Assembly: GCA_948663505.1 (NCBI GenBank)
Contig: CAPNAQ010000062.1
Span: 1-9,711 of the forward strand
Reading direction: 5' to 3'
Source of the DNA: an uncultured Clostridia bacterium
GTDB taxonomy: Bacteria > Bacillota > Clostridia > TANB77 > CAG-508
Length of the DNA: 9,711 nucleotides
The notes under the pieces were generated by a model, which ran no database searches, was not told the origin of the DNA, and saw nothing but the letters and a program-made list of their open reading frames with translations. This document shows positions 1-5,814 of this stretch, one piece after another; position 1 is the first letter of the stretch; every line of letters begins with the position of its first letter. Position numbers and translations under genes: made by a program.

Positions 1-293
1 TATATTATTAAAATATAATAAAATGTAAAATACATTAAGGACTTTTATTTGTGTCTAAAAATTACACAACATATTCGCAAAGTTTACAAAAACACAAACA
101 GAAAAAATATAAATTCAAATATTATAATGTTTCATGCTATGAGTAGATAAATATTATAAGAAATCAAGTTTTTAATATTAAAATATATTATAGGAAATGT
201 TTTAAAATGTTTTTAAAAATTATAATTCTTTGTAAGTATATTGAAATCAACAAACACTTGATTTTTTTATAATGCAATCTTAATGCAGCTAGG

Positions 294-378
294 AAATACT
301 GTCAGATATACACAGCTAAAAATGTGCAAAAAAATACTATCTCAAATATTGTGAAATACCATCAAATACTGTGAGATA
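294..378. repeat. Cluster of AAATACTGT-like direct repeats
   Basis: Five similar units start at 294 (AAATACTGTCAGATA), 332 (AAATACTATCTCA), 344 (AAATATTGTGA), 354 (AAATACCATCA) and 364 (AAATACTGTGAGATA). The last four are 12, 10 and 10 bases apart, about one DNA helix turn, so a protein could bind them all on one face. CTATCTCA (337-344) and TGAGATAG (372-379) also form an inverted repeat around the tandem part. The cluster is about 180 bases from the integrase stop codon. Tn916-type integrases bind short direct repeats (arm sites) near the element ends, so arm-type integrase sites are my preferred reading. Binding by a replication or excision protein is also possible. Confidence 0.5.
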
Positions 379-391
379 GAGTTTTATTGTG

Positions 392-410
392 GTCGAGGTG
401 AGTTCTCGAC
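392..410. repeat. Hairpin GTCGAG-N7-CTCGAC
   Basis: This is a perfect 6-bp inverted repeat with a 7-base loop and is unusually GC-rich for its surroundings. It is enclosed, together with the direct-repeat cluster, by a further 8-bp inverted repeat, GTGCAAAA at 324-331 and TTTTGCAC at 412-419. Its role is unknown. It could be part of an attachment or recombination site at the element end. Confidence 0.45.
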
Positions 411-554
411 ATTTTGCACTATTTTCTTTGATATTTTAGCCTTTACAGTGATTGCATTTTATTTTACGGAACACTTTTGCGGAACATTTAAGAATTATAA
501 TTCTTTTAAATTCCGCACAGTTCCAGTATTTCTTCATAAGTTTTTTAAAACATT

Positions 555-1922
555 TTAAACAGCAATTTCTTCTTTGCCTAATATTACTCCAAATATATTT
601 TTATCAATTAAATAATTCACTACATTTTTGTTCTCTGACTTAATAAAATCAGTATCTATATCAACATAGTATTTCATTGTAATTGATATATCTGAATGAC
701 CTAATATTTCTTTTAATACAGATGGAGCAATTTTTGCCTCTGCACATCTTGTTGCAAAAGTACCTCTTAACATATGAGTGTGTATATCAGTTCTTGTAAC
801 TTTCTTGCCTTTTGAATTTTCTTCTTTATAAAGCCCTATACCTAATTTTAATCCTGCTCGTTTTAATGCTGAATTTATACTAGCTTCTTCATATAACCCA
901 TATTGTTTATTTGTAGGATTATAGAATAACAAATGAAACTTATTTGGAATGATATGCTTCATTGCTTCCTCTAATGCCTTTCTACTAATATCATTCAGGT
1001 TAATCGTTCTTTGTCCAGAAAAAGTCTTTGTAATTTCTACTATTCTTGATTTTCCGTTTGTGTCTTTTGTTTGAGTTCTTCTAATAATTACAATTCCTTT
1101 TTCTAGGTCAATATCTTTAGTATAATCTAACACTAAAGCTTCACCTATTCTCATTCCTGTACTTAACAATAACAAAAATAGATATTTGTGTTTATATTTG
1201 GAATAGTCCACTTCATTTAAGAACTCTATTAGCTTTCTTTGTTCTTCTATAGTAAGTGCTATTCTATGATGTCCATTGTATTCACTTTTTGGCTTTTCAA
1301 TTCTTTTATAACCTGCTAAAAAGTTTTCTTTTATTATTTGCTGATGATATGCTTCTCCAAATCCCATACACAATAATTCATAATTTTGTTTAATTGTTGT
1401 TTTTGAATATATTTTAAGTTTAGCAAGATAATTAACTACATCATCTCTAGTTACTTTTGCAATTGGCTTGTTTGCAAAGGATTCTTTTTCAATTTGTTTT
1501 AATGTATCTAATTTTCTTTTATAAGTCGATTCTTTAATTCGATTTAGTTTAAATTGTTCTTCTATCATAGGCTTTACTAAATCAATTAAAGTCTTATTTG
1601 TTTTTGTTATAATTCTTGGTCCACCATTTCTATCTAGGCTTATTTTATATTCTAGTGCATTATTTAATGCTTCTTCTTCCATATCAGCAACAAATGACTT
1701 TCTTAGTGTCTTTCCTGTTGTTTGATCATGACCTATTGTTAAAACAGCTTTACAAGTTTTAGAAATATAAAACTTATTGCATCCTTTGCATAGTTCATAT
1801 TGTTTTTCTTTGTCAATATTCTTGTTTTTATTGTTTTTGCAGTCAGCACATATTGTTTCGTTATACTTGCCCTTTGATCTTTTTGAGATATATGTGCCAA
1901 CAGTTATTCCCTTAAATTTCAT
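555..1922 (-). CDS. Tyrosine recombinase (site-specific integrase) with N-terminal zinc-ribbon-like motif
   Basis: This 455-residue protein is a phage/Tn916-type integrase that would cut and rejoin DNA at the element's attachment sites. The catalytic set is complete: R258 in STGMRIGEAL, probable K299, H383 and R386 in HMLRGTFAT, H409 in LGHSD, and nucleophile Y419 (or Y418) in MKYYVD. Residues about 57-97 resemble the arm-binding domain (VLTIGHDQTTGKTLRKSF), and 110-205 form the SAM-like core-binding domain. Unusually, two CxxC pairs (C25/C28, C45/C48) precede or interrupt the arm-binding domain, which would suit a zinc ribbon. The ATG has a good ribosome site (AAAGGAGAG) nine or so bases upstream. 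It has its own promoter, is read in the same direction as the excisionase-like gene, and shows no sign of damage. The family call is firm; the zinc ribbon is inferred from cysteine spacing. Confidence 0.95.
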   Translation of the reverse strand: MKFKGITVGTYISKRSKGKYNETICADCKNNKNKNIDKEKQYELCKGCNKFYISKTCKAVLTIGHDQTTGKTLRKSFVADMEEEALNNALEYKISLDRNGGPRIITKTNKTLIDLVKPMIEEQFKLNRIKESTYKRKLDTLKQIEKESFANKPIAKVTRDDVVNYLAKLKIYSKTTIKQNYELLCMGFGEAYHQQIIKENFLAGYKRIEKPKSEYNGHHRIALTIEEQRKLIEFLNEVDYSKYKHKYLFLLLLSTGMRIGEALVLDYTKDIDLEKGIVIIRRTQTKDTNGKSRIVEITKTFSGQRTINLNDISRKALEEAMKHIIPNKFHLLFYNPTNKQYGLYEEASINSALKRAGLKLGIGLYKEENSKGKKVTRTDIHTHMLRGTFATRCAEAKIAPSVLKEILGHSDISITMKYYVDIDTDFIKSENKNVVNYLIDKNIFGVILGKEEIAV

Positions 1923-1991
1923 AATATTGTTCTCTCCTTTTCGTAATTAAATTTAAGGAAAACTATTGCTATATTTAGATTTTATGGTATA

Positions 1992-2020
1992 ATTATATCA
2001 GTTTAAGGAAACTGTAGCAA
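1992..2020 (-). promoter_or_regulatory. Integrase promoter
   Basis: On the minus strand TTGCTA (2020-2015) and TATAAT (1997-1992) are separated by exactly 17 bases, which fits a housekeeping sigma factor. Transcription would start near 1985, leaving a leader of about 60 bases before the integrase ATG. The spacer itself is an inverted repeat, suggesting that the promoter is directly repressed. Confidence 0.7.
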
Positions 2021-2037
2021 CAGTTTTCTTTCAGTTT
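1999..2037. promoter_or_regulatory. Operator-like AAACTG half-sites in the integrase promoter
   Basis: The six-base word AAACTG or its complement CAGTTT occurs four times in 39 bases: 1999-2004, 2009-2014, 2021-2026 and 2032-2037 (plus-strand CAGTTT, AAACTG, CAGTTT, CAGTTT). The first two form a perfect palindrome inside the -35/-10 spacer, and the second and third form another palindrome around the -35 hexamer. A bound protein would block RNA polymerase. The binder is unknown; the excisionase-like protein encoded just upstream is one candidate, a chromosomal repressor another. Confidence 0.55.
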
Positions 2038-2061
2038 TTTAAAATACATAGGCGTTGCATT

Positions 2062-2093
2062 GAAGGTTTAAATACCCGAATATTTAAATCTTC
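2062..2093. terminator. Hairpin between excisionase and integrase genes
   Basis: A 13-bp stem with one mismatch (arms 2062-2074 and 2081-2093, loop CCCGAA) sits about ten bases beyond the excisionase stop codon. It probably ends or attenuates excisionase transcription, so that the integrase depends mainly on its own promoter. No strong T-run follows on the minus strand, so the terminator call is moderate. Confidence 0.45.
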
Positions 2094-2103
2094 TTTATGA
2101 CCT

Positions 2104-2313
2104 TTATTCATTATCTTTTTCGTTGTAAACGCGTCTTGTTTTAAAATATTCTTTAAAATTTTCTTCAGTAATTCCAAAAGCTCTACCAATTTTCATACAA
2201 GGAAAATCTTTTCTATGAAATAATTCTAAACAAGCTTTGTTTCCTATTCCTAATATTTTTCGAACATCTTTTGTTGTAAAAAATCTAGGAAGTTCTTTAA
2301 CTGTATCTCCCAT
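2104..2313 (-). CDS. Excisionase-family helix-turn-helix protein
   Basis: This 69-residue protein has the pattern of small MerR-like winged-helix proteins annotated as excisionase or HTH_17 family: FFTTKDVRKILGIGNKA (helix-turn-helix, residues about 11-27), then FPCMKIGRAFGITEENFKEYF (wing and last helix, about 37-57). Such proteins bend DNA at the element end to steer the integrase toward excision, and some repress the element's own promoters. The start is clear: an AGGAGG ribosome site lies eight bases before the ATG. It lies upstream of the integrase on the same strand, the usual order in Tn916-like modules. Transcription appears to start far upstream, giving a long GC-rich leader. An alternative role as a plain transcription regulator cannot be excluded. 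Confidence 0.85.
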   Translation of the reverse strand: MGDTVKELPRFFTTKDVRKILGIGNKACLELFHRKDFPCMKIGRAFGITEENFKEYFKTRRVYNEKDNE

Positions 2314-2545
2314 ATAGTTAACTCCTCCTTTCGTTAGTATTTTGAATGATATTTTTCTTATCCCACTATTCTGGGCAATGCTAAATGGTATTTCTCATAC
2401 TCCACTGGTGCTCTGCATACTGACGCTGTAATCGTCAAAGCCTCAACAGCATCAGCAATTTCACCACTCCGTATCTTACCGAGCTACACCCATTGCTTGC
2501 GACAGTTTTATCACACTCGAGCTGTGGCTATGTAAGTGTATCATT
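2314..2545 (-). ncRNA. GC-rich, probably structured leader of the excisionase-like gene
   Basis: Bases 2401-2520 contain 58 G or C out of 120 by hand count, far above the roughly one-quarter GC of neighbouring genes. On the minus strand an interrupted hairpin can form: 2463-2466 with 2406-2409, 2455-2456 with 2410-2411, 2449-2451 with 2414-2416, and a terminal stem 2438-2433 with 2425-2420. All reading frames are either short or lack a start: a 22-codon frame (2544-2476), a start-less 41-codon frame on the minus strand (2483-2358) and a start-less 61-codon frame on the plus strand (2350-2535). I favour a structured leader RNA controlling the excisionase-like gene, perhaps an attenuator. A decayed GC-richer gene fragment is the alternative. 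I do not recognise a named RNA family. Confidence 0.4.
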
Positions 2546-2551
2546 ATTTTG

Positions 2552-2580
2552 TATCTAGCTATTGGGTATTCAATTGTAAA
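2552..2580 (-). promoter_or_regulatory. Probable promoter of the excisionase transcript
   Basis: On the minus strand TTTACA (2580-2575) and TAGATA (2557-2552) are 17 bases apart. A start near 2545 would put the whole GC-rich stretch in the 5' leader of the excisionase-like gene. It faces away from the plus-strand promoter at 2612, with about 30 bases between the two -35 boxes, so one regulator could control both directions. Confidence 0.45.
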
Positions 2581-2611
2581 TAGTGCTATTAGAGAATTTT
2601 TTGTAATTCTA

Positions 2612-2640
2612 TTGACAGTTTTTAGTAATCATTGTATACT
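2612..2640 (+). promoter_or_regulatory. Consensus promoter of the plus-strand cargo operon
   Basis: TTGACA (2612-2617) and TATACT (2635-2640) are 17 bases apart, a near-perfect housekeeping promoter. Transcription would start near 2647, giving a leader of about 235 bases before the first gene at 2884. This is the strongest promoter seen in the window and probably drives the zinc-finger, acidic-protein and nuclease genes. Confidence 0.75.
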
Positions 2641-2646
2641 ATTATT

Positions 2647-2883
2647 GTGCATAAACACTTACTGACTAGGCGTTAAAAAAGTAAGTTTTATAACTTACAA
2701 TAAGTGACTCTACATTAATATAATACAGTAGTTATTGCCGATCAATAGTCTACTAAGACTTATGATATCTGGTAAGTGATTTTGAGACATAACCAGTTAC
2801 TGTATAGTAATATTATACTGTAATTGATTATAACTATTAATAGCTTACAAGAAAATTATTAAAAAAATTTGGGAGTGAATAAA
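2647..2883 (+). promoter_or_regulatory. Hairpin-rich 5' leader of the cargo operon
   Basis: The leader has no gene but several perfect stems: GTAAGTT/AACTTAC (2681-2687 with 2692-2698, loop TTAT), an enclosing CACTTA/TAAGTG (2656-2661 with 2701-2706), AGTCT/AGACT (2748-2752 with 2757-2761, loop of four) and CTGGT/ACCAG (2769-2773 with 2792-2796). ACTTAC at 2657-2662 can instead pair with GTAAGT at 2681-2686, so two exclusive folds exist around 2656-2706. That arrangement would allow attenuation or translational control, but no ligand-binding core of a known riboswitch is visible. Confidence 0.4.
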
Positions 2884-3846
2884 ATGAGAACAAATTTAAG
2901 ACTTGAAACATCACAATTTTGCTATATTTATAGTAAATATAAAATTGAAGAAATAAAAGGTAAAAAGTATGTTATGCCAGAAGAAAATGCAACTAAAAAA
3001 ACTATTAGTATTACAGAAAATATTGATAATCTATTAGTTGATGTTTTAAATATAGGTAAAAAACAATTCTTTCAAGAACCAATAGAAGAATTTGAATTAT
3101 TAAATTTTTTTGCTAAATATGGTACTTTTGGATTTATGATAGACCTTGCAATAAATAAGTACTTTGTATTAGATGAGAAATTAGTTATAAGAGATGCATT
3201 TTATTTGACTAAGAAAGAGACTATAGATTTTGTAAATACTGATGAATATTTAAAAATCTTTTTACCAAAATTAAATAAAAGAGAAATAAATAGTTTAATT
3301 AAAAAATGCAGGAATATTGCCAATGATACAAAAAAAGAAAATTATATAACACCAATCATAAATGAATATTTAATATACTCTGAAAATTATGCAGAACCTG
3401 TTGATTTAATTTTAAATTATGCAAGATCAATGTATAAAAATTTAAGTTTAACATTAGATAATAAACATTTAACAATGGAATTACAATTTTTAAGTGCAAA
3501 TCATTTAGAGCATAATATAAATGATTTATATTATAATAATAGCTTTGGATTTACAATTAATTATTTAAAACAAGCTGTTGATATTGCTTATTCTATGCAA
3601 ATGGCTCAAGATGTTAGATTATTAAAAATTTGTAATTTCTGTGAAAAAGCATTTGTTGCAAATAATCCAAAAGCTGAATATGATACACCTCAATGTAAAA
3701 ATAAAGCTAATGTATATAAAAGTAGAGGAAAAACTATATCTCGTAATATAATACATACTGAAGATGGTATTTCAGTAAAAATGCCAAGTAAGGATTTGTC
3801 TAATGATATGATAAAAGGGTTGAAAAAGACAAAAAATAAAAATTAA
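2884..3846 (+). CDS. Zinc-finger protein with C-terminal CGNR/DUF6076-like motif
   Basis: I start this 320-residue protein at the ATG at 2884, because GGGAGTG lies eight bases before it; a TTG at 2869 in the same frame overlaps that ribosome site. The first 240 residues are helical and hydrophilic with no motif I recognise. Near the C-terminus LKICNFCEKAF (C250, C253) followed by EYDTPQCKNKANVYKSRGK (C271) has the layout of the CGNR-type or DUF6076-type zinc finger, normally C-x2-C ... YC-x4-C then a basic helix. Here Asp267 stands where the third cysteine is expected. Such proteins are often regulators or nucleic-acid binders in accessory regions. It is first in an operon with an acidic protein and a nuclease (33-base gap to the next gene), so control of that cassette is a reasonable inference. 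The exact function is unknown. Confidence 0.7.
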   Translation: MRTNLRLETSQFCYIYSKYKIEEIKGKKYVMPEENATKKTISITENIDNLLVDVLNIGKKQFFQEPIEEFELLNFFAKYGTFGFMIDLAINKYFVLDEKLVIRDAFYLTKKETIDFVNTDEYLKIFLPKLNKREINSLIKKCRNIANDTKKENYITPIINEYLIYSENYAEPVDLILNYARSMYKNLSLTLDNKHLTMELQFLSANHLEHNINDLYYNNSFGFTINYLKQAVDIAYSMQMAQDVRLLKICNFCEKAFVANNPKAEYDTPQCKNKANVYKSRGKTISRNIIHTEDGISVKMPSKDLSNDMIKGLKKTKNKN

Positions 3847-3879
3847 AACTTATATGAAAGTGAGGAATTTAAATAATTA

Positions 3880-4338
3880 ATGGATTTAAGTTTAAATAAT
3901 AAAATTGATAAAGATAATACAGTAAATAATCAAGTAGAAGACTTTATAAAAGAACTTCAAAATTCATTAACAAAGGAAAGTTATAATACAGAAACTCTTA
4001 ATAATGAAATTTTAGCTGAAAGTGATTTAGCAATTAAATATGAAGATGGGTTAAACGATATTGTTGAAAAAAATATGAAAGAATTATCATATGAATGTAA
4101 TTTTGTTTATTTTGATTATGATCAAAAGGAAAATAGTTATTTTTTTGATATATATTCTGAGGGAAATGTAACTAGAGAATATTTGTCATCTGAAGAAGCT
4201 AAAGAAATGCAATATACAAAAGGAACTTTTTGGCGTATTTGGAATGAAGATAATATTATAGAATCAGATGATTTAAAAGATAATATAAAATTTAATACAG
4301 AATATGATTTACAGTCGTTGGAATCAAAAAGAAAGTAG
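3880..4338 (+). CDS. Acidic protein of unknown function
   Basis: I do not recognise this 152-residue protein. It is strongly acidic (35 Asp or Glu by hand count against about half as many Lys and Arg), has no signal peptide or membrane segment, and looks like a helical N-terminal half followed by a small alpha/beta segment (NFVYFDYDQKENSYFFDIYS, then KGTFWRIWNEDN). The frame is closed just upstream by a TAA at 3874, so the ATG at 3880 is the first possible start; a GAGG lies a rather long 14 bases before it. The stop codon is six bases before the nuclease start. An acidic partner next to a basic nuclease is the arrangement of many immunity or inhibitor proteins, but that role is only inferred from charge and position. 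Confidence 0.7.
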   Translation: MDLSLNNKIDKDNTVNNQVEDFIKELQNSLTKESYNTETLNNEILAESDLAIKYEDGLNDIVEKNMKELSYECNFVYFDYDQKENSYFFDIYSEGNVTREYLSSEEAKEMQYTKGTFWRIWNEDNIIESDDLKDNIKFNTEYDLQSLESKRK

Positions 4339-4344
4339 GTAAAT

Positions 4345-4860
4345 ATGGAAGAAAACTATAAAGAAAAAGTCGATAAATTAGTGGAAATTGGTGCAAAAGA
4401 TATTAAACAAAACAGTATTACATTGAACAACGATAAACCTATATTTGAAAAAAGTAATTTTAATATAATAGAAGGTAAACCTGTATATTTTGAATTAGAT
4501 AAATTTGGCAGAAGTAATGGATCAATAGCTGTATTAAGTAAAAATACTATTCCTTTAGTTATAAAAAAGAATTTAAAATATCCAGATCCTTATGGTTGGA
4601 CTAAAAATTTAGAAAATAAAAATGTCTTTGAAAGATGTCATATAATTGCATATAGTTTGTCAGCCAAATTAGTTGATAAGAAAAATATTTTTATAGGAAC
4701 AGAAACATTGAATAAAAGTATAATGGCTAAAATAGAAAAAAGAATTTATAATTATATTATAGATAATGATGTTAGAGTTCTGTATAAAGTAACTATTAAA
4801 TATAAAGGAGTTGATCAAATTCCAACAGGACTTCTAATAGAAGCTCGGGTCGTTAGATGA
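4345..4860 (+). CDS. DNA/RNA non-specific endonuclease, catalytic part (frameshifted 3' end)
   Basis: Residues about 45-168 match the Endonuclease_NS_2 type seen in DNA-entry and streptodornase-like nucleases: GKPVYFELDKFGRSNG, the active-site segment FERCHIIAYSLSAK with catalytic His99 (an ERCH variant of DRGH), then NIFIGTETLNKSIM carrying the likely metal-binding Asn123, and VRVLYKVTIKYKG. The metal-dependent enzyme would cut DNA and RNA without sequence preference. No signal peptide or membrane anchor is visible, so the protein should be cytoplasmic, where such an activity would need restraint. The frame ends early at TGA 4858-4860, right after IEAR. An extra G in CGGG at 4846-4849 is responsible: without it, translation continues as IEARSLDDN and runs to 5194 as a 282-residue protein. 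The ATG at 4345 follows an AGTAGGT ribosome site. Confidence 0.85.
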   Translation: MEENYKEKVDKLVEIGAKDIKQNSITLNNDKPIFEKSNFNIIEGKPVYFELDKFGRSNGSIAVLSKNTIPLVIKKNLKYPDPYGWTKNLENKNVFERCHIIAYSLSAKLVDKKNIFIGTETLNKSIMAKIEKRIYNYIIDNDVRVLYKVTIKYKGVDQIPTGLLIEARVVR

Positions 4861-5194
4861 TAATTTTAGTGTTTGTGAATTTTGTTACAATATACAAAAA
4901 AATGTAAAATTTCATTATAAAGATGGAACAATAATTGAAGATACTCGAACTAATATAATAAATAAAGTAAAAAATGTAATAAGTAAAACCTTTAACTCAA
5001 ATAAAACAAAAAAGTCTAGTGAACAAAATAAAAATTATGTGATTAATAGGAAAACAAATGAGTTTCATTTAAAAGATAATGAATGTGAAAAGTTAAATAA
5101 TGTAGAATCTAAATATTTAAATGAAACAACAGCAACTGAAAAGGATTTAACAAATGCTGGATTGAAAGCTTGTAAAAAATGTATAAAAAATTAG
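4850..5194 (+). pseudogene. Out-of-frame C-terminal part of the endonuclease with Ada-like metal-binding motif
   Basis: Reading from TCG at 4850 gives 114 uninterrupted codons ending in TAG at 5192-5194. The start (SLDDN...FCYNIQ) continues the nuclease fold exactly where the upstream frame fails. The end (YVINRKTNEFH, then C, then ACKKC) has the His-Cys-Cys-Cys layout of the small Ada-type metal-binding domain that closes many secreted and DNA-entry nucleases. Absence of stop codons over 345 bases shows that the damage is recent, or that the frame is still used by frameshifting. Without a start codon or ribosome site of its own it is unlikely to be made alone. Confidence 0.8.
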
Positions 5195-5201
5195 TAAGAA
5201 A

Positions 5202-5251
5202 TTAAACTAAATGCACACATTATTATTGGCTAATGTGTGCATTTAGTTTAA
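5202..5251. terminator. Perfect 21-bp hairpin between nuclease and abiE genes
   Basis: Arms 5202-5222 and 5231-5251 are exact complements with an 8-base loop, starting eight bases after the nuclease tail's stop codon. The stem begins TTAAACTAAATGCAC, so its descending arm is T-rich, as in terminators whose T-run lies in the stem. The right arm also overlaps the putative abiE promoter, so it may double as an operator; AbiEi antitoxins of known systems repress their own operon through inverted repeats upstream. Confidence 0.65.
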
Positions 5252-5254
5252 AAT
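5226..5254 (+). promoter_or_regulatory. Candidate abiE promoter overlapping the palindrome
   Basis: TTGGCT (5226-5231) and TAAAAT (5249-5254) are 17 bases apart on the plus strand. A start near 5261 would be only about ten bases before the abiEi ATG, giving a very short leader. The -35 lies in the hairpin loop and first base of the right arm, so a protein on the palindrome would shut the promoter. The weaker match to consensus keeps this moderate. Confidence 0.4.
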
Positions 5255-5271
5255 AAGAGTGGGTGATGAGA

Positions 5272-5814
5272 ATGTTATATACACATAAAGAATTACTAAA
5301 TAAATATAAGTCAAATTATCAAATTGAAAAAGCAGTTAAAGAAAATAAAATTTTTAAAATTGAAAAAGGCATTTATGCAAATAAAAAAAGTGTTCATTAT
5401 TTAGAAGTACTTGTTAAAAAATATGCAAAAGCAATAATTACTGGTGAATCTGCTTATTATTATCATAATCTAACAGATGTGATACCAGATAGATTATATT
5501 TAGCAACAAACAGAACTGCTGTAAGAATAAATAATAATAAAATTAAACAAATCTCAGTAAGTGATAATCTATTTGAATTAGGAAAAGAAACTTTAGTCTA
5601 TGAAGGAGCAACCATTAATATTTATAATAAAGAAAGAATGCTAATTGATTTGGCTAGAAATAAAAATCAAATTGGATATGATTTATATAAAGAAATTATA
5701 TCTAATTACAGAAAATTAGCAAATTCATTAGATACACAAAAGATAGAAGAATATTTACAATACTTTGTAAATGGAGATAAAATTTTTGAAATAATACAAG
5801 ACGAGGTGTTTTAA
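5272..5814 (+). CDS. abiEi: AbiEi-type antitoxin
   Basis: This 180-residue protein has the features of AbiEi: an N-terminal winged-helix segment (LYTHKELLNKYKSNYQIEKAVKENKIFKIEKGIYANK, whose GIY ends the wing; the domain spans residues 1-38), then TGESAYYYHNLTDVIPDRLYLAT (58-79) and a C-terminal domain with YNKERMLIDLARNKNQIGYDLYKE (118-141). AbiEi represses the operon and counters AbiEii. I prefer ATG 5272, with GGGTGA five bases before it; ATG 5266 and GTG 5263 are possible. Its stop codon overlaps the abiEii start (TAATG), indicating coupled translation. No damage is visible, in contrast to the genes on either side. The call rests on family pattern plus the diagnostic partner gene. Confidence 0.88.
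   Translation: MLYTHKELLNKYKSNYQIEKAVKENKIFKIEKGIYANKKSVHYLEVLVKKYAKAIITGESAYYYHNLTDVIPDRLYLATNRTAVRINNNKIKQISVSDNLFELGKETLVYEGATINIYNKERMLIDLARNKNQIGYDLYKEIISNYRKLANSLDTQKIEEYLQYFVNGDKIFEIIQDEVF

Larger units (their letters stand above)
1..554. other. Non-coding region downstream of the integrase
   Basis: I see no credible gene here; the only open stretch on the plus strand (from 452) is low-complexity and runs antisense into the integrase. The first 240 bases are plain AT-rich DNA. A 7-bp hairpin (AAATCAA at 244-250, TTGATTT at 258-264) followed by T residues could weakly terminate a plus-strand transcript from outside the window. From 294 to 419 lies a dense set of repeats and hairpins listed separately. 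At 478-517 an imperfect inverted repeat with TGCGGAA/TTCCGCA outer arms and a perfect 16-base palindrome at its centre (490-505) follows the integrase stop codon by about 40 bases. It may slow or end integrase transcription, although no clear T-run follows it on the minus strand. The position beside the integrase end is where the terminus of such elements usually lies. Confidence 0.6.

Noticed and set aside
244..268. Strong rho-independent terminator
   Set aside because: The stem is only A/T-rich with one G-C-type pair and the upstream gene, if any, is not visible, so it is mentioned only as weak within the non-coding region.
332..378. CRISPR-like repeats
   Set aside because: Units are only about 10-12 bases and contiguous, with no spacers and no cas genes nearby.
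452..643. 63-codon open frame on the plus strand
   Set aside because: Low-complexity hydrophobic translation, no ribosome site, and it runs antisense into the well-supported integrase 3' end.
2350..2535. 61-codon open frame on the plus strand in the GC-rich island
   Set aside because: No start codon or ribosome site, and openness on both strands is expected from high GC content; treated as part of a leader RNA or remnant.
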